Source of the DNA: Siphonodentalium dalli
Taxonomy: Eukaryota > Mollusca > Scaphopoda > Gadilida > Siphonodentaliidae
Assembly (NCBI GenBank): GCA_032622095.1
Contig: CP136066.1
Location: 55,334,609-55,398,608 of the forward strand
Length of the DNA: 64,000 nucleotides
Reading direction: 5' to 3'
The translations under genes were made by a program, and so were the position numbers. This document shows positions 13,601 to 28,600 of this stretch, piece after piece. The notes below the pieces were generated by a model, which had not been told where the DNA came from, did no database searches, and saw only the letters and a list, made by a program, of their open reading frames with translations. Every line of letters begins with the position of its first letter. Position 1 is the first letter of the stretch.

Positions 13601-16600
13601 TGACCAAATGTAGTAACATATTGAGCAGTTTTGTATTGGCCACGGGGGGGGGGGGGGGGGGGCGGGGCGGGTGACACACCGGGCCGACCATGGCTGAATC
13701 TGAACAAGAAAATCGCAAAAACCTAGCATCTAGAATAGCCTCAAGCCTTCCTAAAGTTGGAACTTTCAAAGCGGACACCCCCACTTAGGTTGGAAAATTT
13801 CCAACTGATGACAATTCCTATTAATGACAATGTTGACCAAATGTATGACAATATTGTTTTCTTAAATTAACTAGCAGTTTTTGACTGGCCACGGGGGAAG
13901 GAACATCACATGACACAAGCTTTCCAAGTGTTGGAAATTTACATCCTGTCACCCTCCCTAAGGTTGGGAAATTTCCAACTGATGACCATTTCAATTCAAA
14001 ATTTTGACCAAAAAATAGGAAAATATGCAAATATTGGTTCCAAAACAATTAATTCCCCCCCCCCAATTAAAAAAAAAATCGAACTACAAGAACATTTTTA
14101 ACCTATTCTTGGTGTGAAATTTCCAACTAATGTTCAGGCAGGTATGAAATTTCCAACTGTTGAAAATGTTTACCAAAGTTGGGGGGGGGGGTGTCTCACA
14201 AACCCCCTGTCGCCACGTCTCTGTCTGGCAGACTGTCACTATTCTATTAGAACATCAGACTTTAAATTATGGTACGCTGATCAGACATATATTGTTATTG
14301 GTGTTTTGAATACAAACTGTATGGAGGAATCAAACACCTTGTGTAAAGCTGAACTTGTCGTAATGGTAATAATTCATAATTGTCACATGGCTATACGTGT
14401 TTATAGTTAACATCCCAGGTAGGGCAAAGTTTTGGACAGGGTCACGGTTATGAGCGGCCATTTGTTTTTTATACAAATACGTCAAGTGAAAACAATAGCT
14501 AGTGTAACAAAATAAATAAATAAACAACAACAAAACAACCAGTATGTTGTTGTGCTAATTACAAATCAATAGAAGTCCTTGTTATTTGACGTATTTTTTT
14601 TACCAAATTGCCGTCTACACAGATAGTACCTACAGGTGTACACATATAGTACCTACATGTGTACACATATAGTACCTACAGGTGTACACAGATATTACCT
14701 ACAGGTGTACACAGATAGTACCTACAGGTGTACACAGATAGTACCTACATGTGTACACAGATAGTACCTACAGGTGTACAAACTACACAGATAGTACCTA
14801 CAGGTGTACACAGATAGTACCTACAGGTGTACAAACTAGAAGCTCTAGCTTTATGCCACGTTCTTTCTATACCTCTTATTAATAATTGTCGAACAAAAGT
14901 ACACCACCTCCATAATTACATAATGACGTTCGCTTCAACAATGAGACCGGAACTACAAATGGACAGAACGACATGGGTGCGTTAACAGGTTTGTCGATTT
15001 CTTTGCGTCCGCGATAGCACAAGTGTCCTATCGACAAACCCATTAACACACGCATCGTCTGTGTATTACACACCACCCGTCCAAGAATCCGTGAATTAAA
15101 AAAAATACATTTCCAAGGTTTGTTCAGGCACATACATGGCCAAACTCCATGCAGCGCCCTCTCCGTTATCACTGCGATACATCACTGCCGGAAGGATGGT
15201 ACTTTACCGATACATCTATTTATGCGTATCGTCGGAACTATATTTAGTCACCTATTATCTTGTGTTGACCACCACCAGTTTGCAATAATGGTAATTCTTT
15301 TGGTATTGGTAAGAACAATATGAACTGAGCCAGACATAGACAATTTTAATCAAAAAACATAAGAACTAAGATCATATCAGAAATCCTTACCAAATGTCCT
15401 TGTGGCAGTGGTATCTCAGCGGAACGATGAGAGATAACTCTGCCTGGAGTTTGATACCTGGCTTGTTTTGGCATGGGTGATGATGCTTTTATTTTATAGT
15501 CCCGGTTTCATGGTTGAATCGAACGCCATTTACGCCACGTGACGTCAAAGAGATGCGTATGGAACGCGTACGTGTTCCGTATATACGGATTTGTAAATAT
15601 GGAACAGCAGGAATACAGTAATTCCAGGAACAATCGTGTAGTGAAATAAAATAAAAGCATCATCACACATGACAAAACAAGTCCTGTATGCGCCTGAATA
15701 AACCATCGATCTATATTTAATACAATATACGTCGATGAATAAACCAAATATCGCCGAAGTATAGTTATACAGAACTCGATGCTGAGCCTCGAGATATATC
15801 CTTCCGCGCTACATAGAATTACCCGAGCCATAACACTTTAAAGTGATGTGAAACACTCCGATAGGGTGATAAAATAGAAATTGTGAATCTAGCTCAAAGT
15901 AGTATATTTTACAAATATTATATCCAAATTGACAACAAACACCGTCATTCTTATATATTCATTAAATACAGTGCCTCACGGTCGCGAAATCGTTTTCGTT
16001 ATCTTATCGCAGATAGTTACGTCCCGAATCAGGAAGTAAATATTTACAATTGCGCGTAGTTCAGACGATGTTCTCTATGGAGTGGTAAGGTCGATTTGTT
16101 TGAATTTTTCGGCGATGTTACTATATATATAGAATGCTATATATTCGTCCAGTTGGCATAGTGCCTGAATACTAACTTATTAGATTCACGCACCCGAAAA
16201 AGTATAATATGATAAGAACGTACTACGTTATTCGAAAACTTACTCCATCCAAGGCCATGATATGTAAATATACAATTAGATTAGATGAATAATAATTGTA
16301 CCCGCACAGTTTGATACTTTGAAGTATATTCTCAAGTCGCATGTGCCGGTTTAAATCCGGTTTCAATGGTGCCGTGTATTTATATTTCACTGACATGTAC
16401 CGGTATATAACAATTGAATGTATGTTCCACGCACTGTTACCGAAAGCATACATATAATTTGGACCTTATTGGTTAAGACATGGATGGCCTTCGTTATAGG
16501 TTATAATTTAGGAATACCAGTTACTAAATTATAATACCCTGACACTGTATGTTGTAAAGAATATACTAATATTATACTATAATAGTATAATACTATGATA

Positions 16601-19600
16601 CCGGTAGTATGAATGCCATATTATCCTCAAAACACACATTGTGTGAGTCGAGCGTTTGTTTATATACAGCACATAGAGAGTGAGCAATAAGAACAACACT
16701 CAACACCGAGGAAATGTGTTTAGGAGACTTATTCGCAGTGACTCATTCAACACCGAAATCTTGAAAGGTGAGGGTTAGCTAGCGCTATACTGATACGTTA
16801 TAAACAATTTGGTGGAATTTCTAACCAAAGTTCACTTAATGCATGGGGTATATATGGCGATTAGTGTTTTGGTTATCTCATACTATTTACATACCGTACT
16901 GTTTGTTTACATAACATGGGGTTCATATACATAATTTAGAAATAGCATTTAATACAACTATTAGTTATTTAAGTCAGGCATTTAGGTTCATTGTACCTGT
17001 GTACATCTGGTGGGCTAAGTCCTCATTTTGGAAGATTCGTCAGGACTCTATATATCAGCCATTTATTAACTCTGAAATATGTTTGTAAAAGTAAAACATA
17101 AAGTGATCCAGAGACTGATGGACAAAACAAACCAAAGCACTGCCACTGATGGTTATTTAAACCAAATATCCGGCTACCACCTTTGACCAAAAAATCTTAA
17201 CAAAATATGTACCATGCAAATTTCCATTGCGAGCTATTTCTGAATACTGAATAGAACCTGGTATAAAATTGTCTACTGTGAGGGTTTACGAGCAGATAAT
17301 TTAACCCATTCACAATACAAACCGTTCATAACACCATGCATACATGGCCTCAATAGCCCGAAGACGAGTGTGACTCGTCACACAGTAATATTTCAACCAG
17401 GCTATACTCATGATTCATTCAATGAACTGGATATTGCATGTACACTTCTGCTACAGTGATTGGTACTTGATAGCACTATTGGTGCTAATGATATGATAAT
17501 ATATGCATATCGCGATTCAATTTAGTCTTTTAGACTTGGAAAAATTATTGAAATTTCAGCACGCAGTGACGAATGGTGACCTCGTATAATGATAATTTTG
17601 TTTCTCATTTATAATAGCATCCTATTCCATACCTAAGCTAAAATAAACACTCTGTAACAAATGAATTTGGTACCCGGAGAAGTTCCAAAAAAAAAGGCAC
17701 ACTATCAGTTCAGAATATGCATTGCATGTACGCAGCAAAACACAATTCAAATAACTTTAATTATAGGTATAAACGTACTGAAATGTAGAAATTACAGTAA
17801 GTTTGCACAACCTTCCCCGAAGCAGCATGCAATTTGCACAAAAGTTCCACAAATAGAGAGCGCCACTGTGTGGTAGGATTTACATGTCATCATGACATAA
17901 ACTAGATCATGCCATGAATCTCTACTAAAGCTGACGCCCGTAGAGATCATATTTCACCTGTACAAAACCCGGGAACTTTTTTTAAGTTTTGACAGGGAAC
18001 CTTATAAAGTCAAAAAAAATAACATGGGGAATGTACTTCTTTGTTCATACATGTACCTGTGGCTTAATGATTTATTCATCGGTACGTGAAGTTCCCAGCT
18101 CGATATTACAGAATTGCTTTCGAGTTATGTCGCTTAGGCCAAAGAAAAAAGATTGTATGTTTTCGGTAACGGAGCGAAAAAATTAGGGTAGGTAGGTACA
18201 CTGGTACTAGTAGGTAGGGAAATTTTTGTTTTTAATTTTATTTCGATATTTTTTATCCAGCTGCAGAAATATTGAACTACATCGACCGAAGTGACATAAA
18301 ATGCCAACCCGTGTTGTGGGGAAAGTATTACTTGATCAACACAGTGGAAACTGGAAATATAAAAAAAATAAAATTTCATGCTTAGGTATGTTTTTTATTA
18401 TTCACATACATGACATGTAGCACATTTTCATAAATTTGGCTATAAACTTGGTAGGAAATTGATGTCACTAACTTTTTATAAGAATTTTACCAATAATACC
18501 GCCATTATATATACTGTACTGTACTGTATTTGTATTGTGACGACTACATTCCATTGTCTGGGGGGTAGCCAGTACGTCCAACGAGCATGCCTGGTTTTTG
18601 GAGACAGTAGCTATACCCCTAACATATGTGGTGATAACCTCTATACATGTATATATATACCCACCATGTCTGTTGATAGTGTTCCATAAGTCCCAAACAA
18701 GACATAAAGCACTGTAAATTTAGTGTAAAGGCAGGCAGGAGATAGTCTGAGATACATGTACACTCTCAGGAAATTAAAATTGCAAAATGCATGCCCATCA
18801 ATCCACAACCCATCACACACCTGGGGCCCTTGAGACAGCCGTCTATTCATGGTCACTTTTCACAGGGGTATGTTAGAAACCATGTGTTTTGCACACTAAA
18901 GGTCATCAATATTTATGAGCATTAGTGGTAAAAAACAGTAAATTTTAGAAAATATTGACATTTTCCCAAAATATCAATAAAAAGTTTAGGGTCGGCGGGT
19001 TATTTTTAGGGTCGGTCGATGTACGGAAACATAGTATCTTTTTACTTTGGCCTTACGACAATAATTTTCGTGACAGGGAATAAAATAAATATTTATCGCG
19101 GAATCGGGTCTCAAAAGTCACGTAAATAATATAATCTCGAGCTGGGAACTTCACTTACCGATGAATAAATCATTAAGCAACAGGTATGAACAAAGTACAT
19201 TCCCCGCGTTACTTTATAAGGTTCCCTGTCAAAACTTAAAAAAACTTCCTGGGAATTGAAAAGGTGGAATATGATCTCTATGGCGTTCTAGCTTTAGTAG
19301 AGATTCATGAATCATGGCATGATCTAGACATAAACAATCAGCATCCATCTTACTTCTTCTATAGTCTTAGGCCTAAAAAAAATTATACCGTGTTTCTGCT
19401 AACCCGACCGACCCATGTTCAAAACCCCCGACCCTAATTTTTGCCGAACGTAATTTTATTTTTTTCCTGGACCACGGTGATTTCTTTGCATTGGTCTTTC
19501 CAAATATGCAAAATTATCTTGTATTTTCTATTATTTGCAGTCATTAATTTAATTCAATGAGTCATTAGCCTAATTAACTGTGAAAATCGTGTTCACAAAA

Positions 19601-22600
19601 CCCATCAAACCGGAGTTAATTGGAAACAAACTTCCAAAAATGCGAATTTACGGACTACCTCGAAAATAGGGAACATTAAACAAACATAAAACGATGTCTT
19701 TTGGTCCATGTTTGAGCCTATATAGACCTTTATTAACTTTGATATGTGAAGGGGTGTTGGTTAATATAACTTAAATGAGCTGGGACATATATGACAAGTG
19801 ATTGTTTCTAATTTTGTTCAAAATAAAATATTGTTTAAACTAAGTGAATGTTTCATAGAATTTCTCAACATTCTGCCGTTAAATATGAGTGATTGTTAGC
19901 CAGTAAAAGGTGTAACACAAGTATGGATGCATAACATTGAGCATTTGTGGGAGGGTGGGAATTTTTTTGGCAGGTCTAACTACTCACTTATATCAGGTCT
20001 AAATACTCACTTATATCAAGATCATACATGTACATATATTAGAACTATTAATTTTAATATAACAATTACTACTACTAACTACTACTATATTAGAATATAG
20101 AATATCACATAGCAGCATTCATGGCTCATAATATTTAACACAGTTGTTTTAAGATCACCATGTACCTCTTGTGTTTGCGAACTCCAGTGGCAAGGTGACT
20201 TCTTAATCTGATTTTTGCAGGGGGGGGGGGGGTCGGAAAAAACATTTCAGGCACGTATGGCATTTTTTGGAATGTCAGCTAACTGGCACCACTTTGCCCA
20301 GATGATCATCAATTGTATGGTGTCGCAGTTACCTGTGAAACCCTGGAATGTGCCTCGCCGATTGAATCACAATATTATGCCTCTGGAATAGGAGAAGCTG
20401 ATCGATGCGTCCGTTGTGGGGAATTGGGTGGGGCTATAAAATTGTCTCTAAGGCAAATGTACAAGGTTGTGACACCCATTTGTCCTAATTGTCAAGAAGA
20501 TGGGTTGCAGCCAGTTGTAGCAAGGAAATATTCAAATTGAATACATATATGTTATCACCATGTGTTGTGCATTTCCAAGATCCATATTCAAGCTTCTCTG
20601 GTTGAAGGACATGAATACCTATCTCGGGAACACGCAACGTGGTGATAACCTATATGTATGTAATTTGTCTTACAATTCATGCAAAAGCCTATTGTCTAAA
20701 AAGTAGTATCTTATAAGTGCGTATATAGATAATTCACCGCACAGTTGACGTTGTGTTGCCTGATGATTGGAATAATCATACACACTATATCAAAATAATA
20801 CTTCTTTTGTGAAATAATATTTCTTTTGTGAAATGCAACCAATTTTATTTAGTGTTTTCGACATTTTCATCACAAACGACTCAATTGAATGGATATATAT
20901 AATAGCTGTTTTAGCCCGACTAGACTAAACCTGACTAGAAAGAGAATCATGATTCTTAATAAGCCGATTCGCTGTAGAAATGCTGCATTTTGATTCTCAA
21001 AAAACATTATGGTTGTTAAGGCCTGACATAAATTAGTTCTATTATGTCAATTGGCCAATTAATCATATTTTGTTTACAAGCGAAGATTCTCTCCACAACT
21101 AATGCACAGTCACTGCTGCCATCCAGGGTATGACTTGTTACCATGTAGGATACAAGATCGGAAACTGCCTAAGCATTTTGGGTGTACATGTATTTGAGAA
21201 ATAGCTGAATTGTAAGATTATATACATGAATATTATTACTTCAACAGAAATTTTCACTGTATGAAACCTACAAATTGTAAAATTAAGCCAATTTGTAATG
21301 GGGGCCTTTTATATGTAAATGTCTTAATACATATATTTTAATACTGAATAAAATTATTCGACATTGTGAATGTTATCCATCCATTCTATACCCTGTATTA
21401 TAGGCTGTATACATTATCCAATTATCTATATATCCACTCTCAATGTTTGTCAAAATGTTCCTTCCCTTTATTTAGGAATACAATTTAAGACTGTATATGA
21501 CCACTGGGTTGTCCAAATAGCATAAATACAGCTTGGAACCTGTGATCGGGGTGTGAACAAAAAATAAAATTAAAAAAAAAATAAAATAAAATCCCTACCT
21601 ACCTACCCTACCCTGGAGAGGTCCCGTTAGCAGAAACACGGTATAATTTTTTTTAGGCCTTACTTGTGTTGATATGTCGTTTGGGACAACCGTGTCTCCG
21701 TGTATTTTATATGTAATGTATCCTATTTATGTTACTTTCACAAAACTAGCACTAGTAGTATTCACATTCAAATTAAACAAAGCGGAATGTATATACAAAT
21801 AGTACAATCCTTGAATTCACGTTGTGACAAGTGAGTAGTGTAAACTGGTACATGTAAATGTGATCTAGACACTACGCCGCCCTAATGATCAGCTCAAACT
21901 GCCCATTAGGGCGGCTAACGGTTCACTATACCCTGTGTAAAACTATCTATTTCACAACATTTTTCATCTAAACAATGAATGCTAGCCTTATTACCTCACC
22001 ATATATTTTCTGTCGGTACTCCCCGCCACAAGTTGACGCCAAAAGTTCCCACAATCGGCGCACCTAAATGCTTCTATCAGACATTTGTCATTTGTCACAA
22101 TACAAATAAGCATGGACCTCCATCTTGTTGTCATCGAGGTCGGCAGTACCGCAGTAAATACATTTCAGACTAAAGTACTGGATAATCAATATTTTCGCAT
22201 GGGTGGCGGGTTACGATTTTCGTACGCAGAGGTGTTTATTAAAGAGACGTTCTATTTCATTTCTGCAATTAAAGCATATCTCGCAATATCTCAGCTATTG
22301 TTCTCCGTCTTCCACCACAGCTCAGCGGTGTTGCTCATTTGTTCTCACCATTTGTAACGGGTATATCCTGTCTACCCGGCAGGCAGAGATTAACGACTTG
22401 GCCGGCGGAGATTATAGTCCATATCAAAACACCTGCGGTCCAGTGTTGTCACAGTCCATAACTGTTGGTGGTGAATAACGTTTAATAGCGTGAGCCACAT
22501 TAAGTTTATTTATTTTACACGTTTTATTATTTGTTTGTAAAGATGTATTATGAATTATTATCAGTGTTTTAAGTAGAGTTCACTACTGAATATATATACT

Positions 22601-25600
22601 GTTAGATTCCCTGGTCTGACATAAACACGATGGCAAGCACACAAGTGAACGTAAATTATATTCCAAAGAGGTGGAAAGTATCTGGTATATGATGACTACA
22701 AATTCACGTTAAATCAAGGAGAAATGATCGAATTCATTGGCGATGTTGCAAGAAAGACTGCCGTGCAACCACCAACACTGAGAACGATATGGTGATATCC
22801 AACAGCGGCAACCATAACCACGAACTTGATTTCAACCAAGTAGCAGCAGATTCCTGGATTGCAGACCTCAAAAAGCTTGTTAAGACAAGTAACAAGCCAG
22901 TAACAATGCTATACCAGGAAGAAATAGGAAGTATGTACTGGGTAAATTTAATTTCGCAATCTCATTAATCTGGCAACGCTCTTTATATTAGTATTCAGAA
23001 AGAAAACTAAGCAAGTAATAACTAAAGTAAAACTGGTGTAATGTTATATTATATATATATTATAATTATTATTAAAGAATAGAGAATACTAAGCAAGTAA
23101 TAACTCTATTAATGTTTATAATTTAACCATGCTGAAAAGATTCTGATATTCGCGACCAGAGAAAATCTAGAAAATTTAGCTGTTGCCGGAACGATCTTCT
23201 GTGGTGGAACGTGAGACAGCTGCCCAAAACGCCCTGGCAGCTACATTTCCGTCAGCTACAATGAAAGGATGCCTATTACATTACGGCCAAGCAGTGCTGA
23301 AGAATGTTAAGAAATGCCACCTACAGCAGCTATACGAAGACACTGAAGGCAACGACCAAAAGACCCTCATAAGAAGAGCTCTAGCCCTCCCTATGGTTCC
23401 TGTCGAGATGGTTGGTGATGCCTGGTTCGAAGCGCTGGACGATTACCCTGCGACAAGCAACACAGGTCTCGAAGAAAACGTCACCAAGTTCACGGATTAC
23501 ATCACCGAGTTCTGGGTGGAAGGGAGCCATGGCCGCCAGCTATGGAATCACCACGACACAATTGGTCCAAGAACGACAAACCGAAAACTGCATCCATCCA
23601 TCAGACATTTCAAGAGAGTTCATAATGCAACTTCCGGTGTCCGTTCAGTGGCGGGGTTAATATGTGTGGATAGGGCGCATATCGGCCTTTCTTTAGACAC
23701 CAAAATGAGCCCTCTACGCGCTGTATTCCTCGAGTTTTGAATTTTCCAAAAACCCCAATTATCCTCATCGTCCGGCCGCTCATCGCCGTCGAAATTAGCC
23801 ATCGCCACCAATTCCCAGTAACAATTATGATAAAAACTATAGTCGGCAGCTCTGTGATGTTGAGGATTATCACACCTGCCCCAACACCTACCCGAAACAA
23901 TAGCCGCCGGGTGAACAGGACGACCCCTTTGTAACTAACTGCATACTATTGTCTGATACTTGTAATTATGTCGGTAGGCGTACGCTATTGGTATGTATAC
24001 ACGGGTATTTTGTGTGAACAATAATATTATTTGTTGAATGTTTCTGTTGTTGTTTAGTTGTAGCTGACACTTATTGGTTGGCTGCTACTTAGATCAAACA
24101 ATCGTTGGCAGTCCTTGAGTCAGGTTGTTTTGCACATTCATGTCTTCTTCCAGTTGTCACATGTTTAACGGAAATATTTGAGTGGTTTCATCATACTGTG
24201 CTGTGCCAACAAGGGATCAAAGTGTGAAATGTTCACTGCGAAATTGCCAAAGCTGCACATCATATCAGTTGCACAGTAGAACTTATCGACATTGAAATCA
24301 GCAGTAATCATGATGACATTTTTTCACAGAGTAGGCTATTCCGATCGTGGTTACGATCTAGACTATTTCGTAATATCTTACAACGTATGCAAAATATAAG
24401 TTTAAAGACTTAATAACAGGATATATTCACCGATGTAATCAAGATTCAATGTAAATGTAACATTGGGTATACAGTATAAGCGGTCGGGATTATTCTATTC
24501 TCAACCTATCATCTGTTCAGCGATATCACACTTCGGCTATAAATGAGTAATGATTGTATCAGGTTATCCAGTAGTTTGACCTTGTTTTGTTCAGACTTCC
24601 CCGCATCGTCACATGATCGTGTGAAGGTCATCAAATCAACAACATGGCAGATGGAAGTCGTGTTTTGTGATGTTGACAAATGACAAATGTCTGATAGAAG
24701 CATTTAGGTGCGCCGATTGTGGGAACTTTTGGCGTCAACTTGTGGCGGGGAGTACCGACAGAAAATATATGGTGAGGTAATAAGGCTAGCATTCATTGTT
24801 TAGATGAAAAATGTTGTGAAATAGATAGTTGTACACAGGGTATAGGAAGCCGTGCGGCACTAGAAATGATGAAATACATTTCTAGTGCCATCGGGTCTAA
24901 ATGTGATCACGATTCACGGTATTCACCGGAAATCTGGCCATTAATTAGAATCAGATAATTTTGAACTAACGCCCACTAAATCCACGTTGAAAAGACGAAG
25001 TCAGAATAATTCCTCACGTCCAAGATGAAGCCTAATTTCATTTCAATTTCAAGGATTTTAATTTTTGTTTTGAGAATTGTCCCGACCTTGTCCTTCACCT
25101 TGTTGGAATAACCGGAAATGTGTTTTGATTTTTTTTCCCGGTCTTCGCTAATGACAACTATTGTTAAGCTTTGGAGTTGGAACAGAGACTGCTGAGAATT
25201 GATAAATTAGACGCATTTTTGCGATTAAATTCATTCAGTTGATGGCACCTATGATCTAGTTATCTTGCCAAGTTAACTTTCAGTTAATCATTCATTGAAA
25301 CATGAACGGCAATAACAAAGACTCAGAGTTTGAAAATGTCAGTTTCAAACACAAACTTGACCAAGTCAGACTCAAACAACGGAAGTCTCAAATCACAGTA
25401 AAAGAAGTGTTTTGGTGACATTTTTCGGTCCGAAACAATATATGAAGTACAATTTTTTATTTAGATCACTCACCTTCTATGTATATAGTGTTCATCTCAA
25501 CCTTTTGTTGTGTGATAATACCGTAGGTAATTTGTGGAAATACTAACGCCGAGGTGGTGAGTTCTGTATTTGAACTACAAGGCTTAGCAACAACCATGTC

Positions 25601-28600
25601 TATGCAACGTCAAATCTGATTGGTTAAGATAGACAATCTGACCAATAGGAAAATCGTTTTTATTGCGCCTTTCATTTAAGAGAGCGCCACTTTACGTTAC
25701 GTTAAGCGCGTGCTCTGATACTATTCTCAGGTAACGTGAACTATATATAGAACACAATAATACAGCTTCATAGGTATACGGATCTCATGCGCGTTACCGT
25801 CATGAAAACTTTCAGATTTCGCTTCGCGAAATCTGATTAAGTTTTCTATAATATGTCTTTAACACGCGTGTCGTTATGTGCATAATTATTCATAACTACC
25901 CCCCCCCCCACACAATGGAAAATTGGCATTGAGAAAAACACAGGTTATATAAATATGGCATTTTAATTTCTTCACAGCCCTCGACCCGTTCGCCATCATC
26001 CGATGCGAGCACGATAAGGTTAAGTCTTTCCCAGCGAACAACACGAACGAGCCAATTTGGAACTTGAAGGGAACATTTTACCGACGAAAACCTTCTGAAC
26101 CCATCACGGTTGAGGTAAGTGACGTCGATGTAAGGCGGATAACTCTATTTTACATTTAAGGTGGCGATGCACGAATTGTATGGTTGCAGGAGGTATGTAA
26201 AATAGGAAGATAATTAAAGGCCCGCTTAATTTTCGAGTCTCCGATTATATTTGTATAGTGACTTGATATACAGTTTTAATAACAATCTATGCCATAAAAT
26301 ATGATTAAAATACTATAATTCATCACTATTTGAAACATCTGTGTCTCAGAAGATGCCCACAGAGAAATAGAAAACTGCTGAAGACTCCCCCCCCCCCCCT
26401 CTGGCACCCAGAATGCAACAAAATTCAAACTTTTTCAATGAAAGGGGAAGAACTCTATCTTTAATATATAGAGTTATTCCCCCTGCATTGAAAATATACT
26501 GATTTTTACTTCAATCATGATGACAAAACGCGTTGGCAACTCAACAAAAACAACATGTCTACAGTTTATTACACCGGATAAGTTGATAATACAATGTTTT
26601 GGAGCTTCCTCTTTCAAATGGTATATAATATGGGGGTTCGAAAATTAAGTGGGCCTTTAACGGGGGGACATAACTCACGATAGTGTAGTGTAGATCGTGT
26701 TCTCTCGGGTTAATATTTATTGCGATATCATATCGGCTCATACAAATCATACAATCTCGAGCTGGGATCACCCACATTTTGAAATAGATTATTAAATGTA
26801 CTCAATCCGATTAAACACTCCTAAATTACTAAAAAATATTTGATTTGAGTCGCGGAACCTACCCATCAACGCTCAGAGTGATCAGATATGGGTTTTTGAA
26901 CTTTGTTATTTCAATTGTTTGTGGCCCAGAAACACGCCATCAAATGGATGGTCTCGGTCAAAATAGCGGATGAAGATGGACAACTCTAAAAACAAGTGGT
27001 AATACGGGCAAATTTCGTGAATACTCAAGTGATAATACGGCGATATTTCGTTGAACAAAATGTTGATAAATAACACGTTTTGGGAAATTTTATAACATAG
27101 GTGATAGTGGTTATCATTATTTTGTTTCAATTAATCGATTCTGATAACTAATTGTTGTATCTTGATGATATGGGGACCCTCTGATCGGATTCAGTACCTT
27201 TAAAGGCCCACTTAATTTTCGAACCCCCAGATAGTTGTATATAAAATATATGCCATATTCTATACAATTTGAAAGAGGAAGCTCCAAAACATTGTATTAT
27301 CAACTTATCCGGTGAAATAAACTGTGAACGTGTTGTTTGTGTTGAGAAATACTGACTTGGAGTTCTCTGCTCAAGTTTCATTATTTTCAATGGAAGGGGA
27401 ATAACTCTATGTCTTAAGATACAGATATATTCCTATTCCATTGAAAATACATTTTTAGTTTGAATTATGTTGCATTCTGGGAGGCATAACGCCTGGTGTT
27501 GTAAACGTTTTTGATAAACGTAACATTTAGTAGTATTTATAAAAACAACAGGATGCGAAATAGTAATCAGTTATAAATAGCGTTGACTGATAATTATATA
27601 AAAACTCGAAAATGATGTCTACTGCCTGCACCTAGTACAAACGCTATCGCATGCCAAATGGGGTGGGATGCTGAAAAATCGCAAGCCAATTTGCGCGCGA
27701 TTTAGTTTGCCGTGTCCCGCGTGACTCAGCATCGCATGCGAATATGTTTCGATTGTAAAATTCAAAGAAATGTAACTCTAACATACCCGTTATTTAGTAA
27801 AAAATCATACCAAAAGAATGACACCACAAAGAGACACGTTTCAAAAACACTATAGGAAAAATCACTTTTAGGAGGCGGACGGCACTGTCTAAGACCTGTT
27901 AGGAAACACAAAATTGATATCGAGGCGATATCTGATGCCGCGGGGGCCTGATGGCTCATAAAACTCTCCAGACGGCATCGACATATCAAAACGCATGCGA
28001 TTCTCGCCTATCGTATCCGTATTTGGACCTGTTAGGAAACACAAAATTGATATCGAGGCGATATCTGATGCCGCGGGGGCCTGATGGCTCATAAAACTCT
28101 CCAGACGGCATCGACATATCAAAACGCATGCGATTCTCGCCTATCGTATCCGTATTTGGACCTGTTAGGAAACACAAAATTGATATCGAGGCGATATCTG
28201 ATGCCGCGGGGGCCTGATGGCTCATAAAACTCTCCAGACGGCATCGACATATCAAAACGCATGCGATTCTCGCCTATCGTATCCGTATTTGGACCTGTTA
28301 GGAAACACAAAATTGATATCGAGGCGATATCTGATGCCGCGGGGGCCTGATGGCTCATAAAACTCTCCAGACGGCATCGACATATCAAAACGCATGCGAT
28401 TCTCGCCTATCGTATCCGTATTTGGACCTGTTAGGAAACACAAAATTGATATCGAGGCGATATCTGATGCCGCGGGGGCCTGATGGCTCATAAAACTCTC
28501 CAGACGGCATCGACATATCAAAACGCATGCGATTCTCGCCTATCGTATCCGTATTTGGACGAGATTGTAAGACCATAGCCTGGTCTACTAGATTGCGATG

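Noticed and set aside
14616-14836. CRISPR-like array
   Set aside because: Units are contiguous with no unique spacers; this is a eukaryotic minisatellite.
22085-22478. + strand ORFs of about 90 codons inside the MULE left arm
   Set aside because: They overlap each other and the terminal repeat; no MULE or other domain seen.
23610-23934. Overlapping small ORFs near the MULE transposase end
   Set aside because: Shadows of the degenerate transposase or of its non-coding 3' part.
27762-28576. A set of - strand ORFs with identical peptide
   Set aside because: They are rotating frames through the 133-bp tandem repeat.
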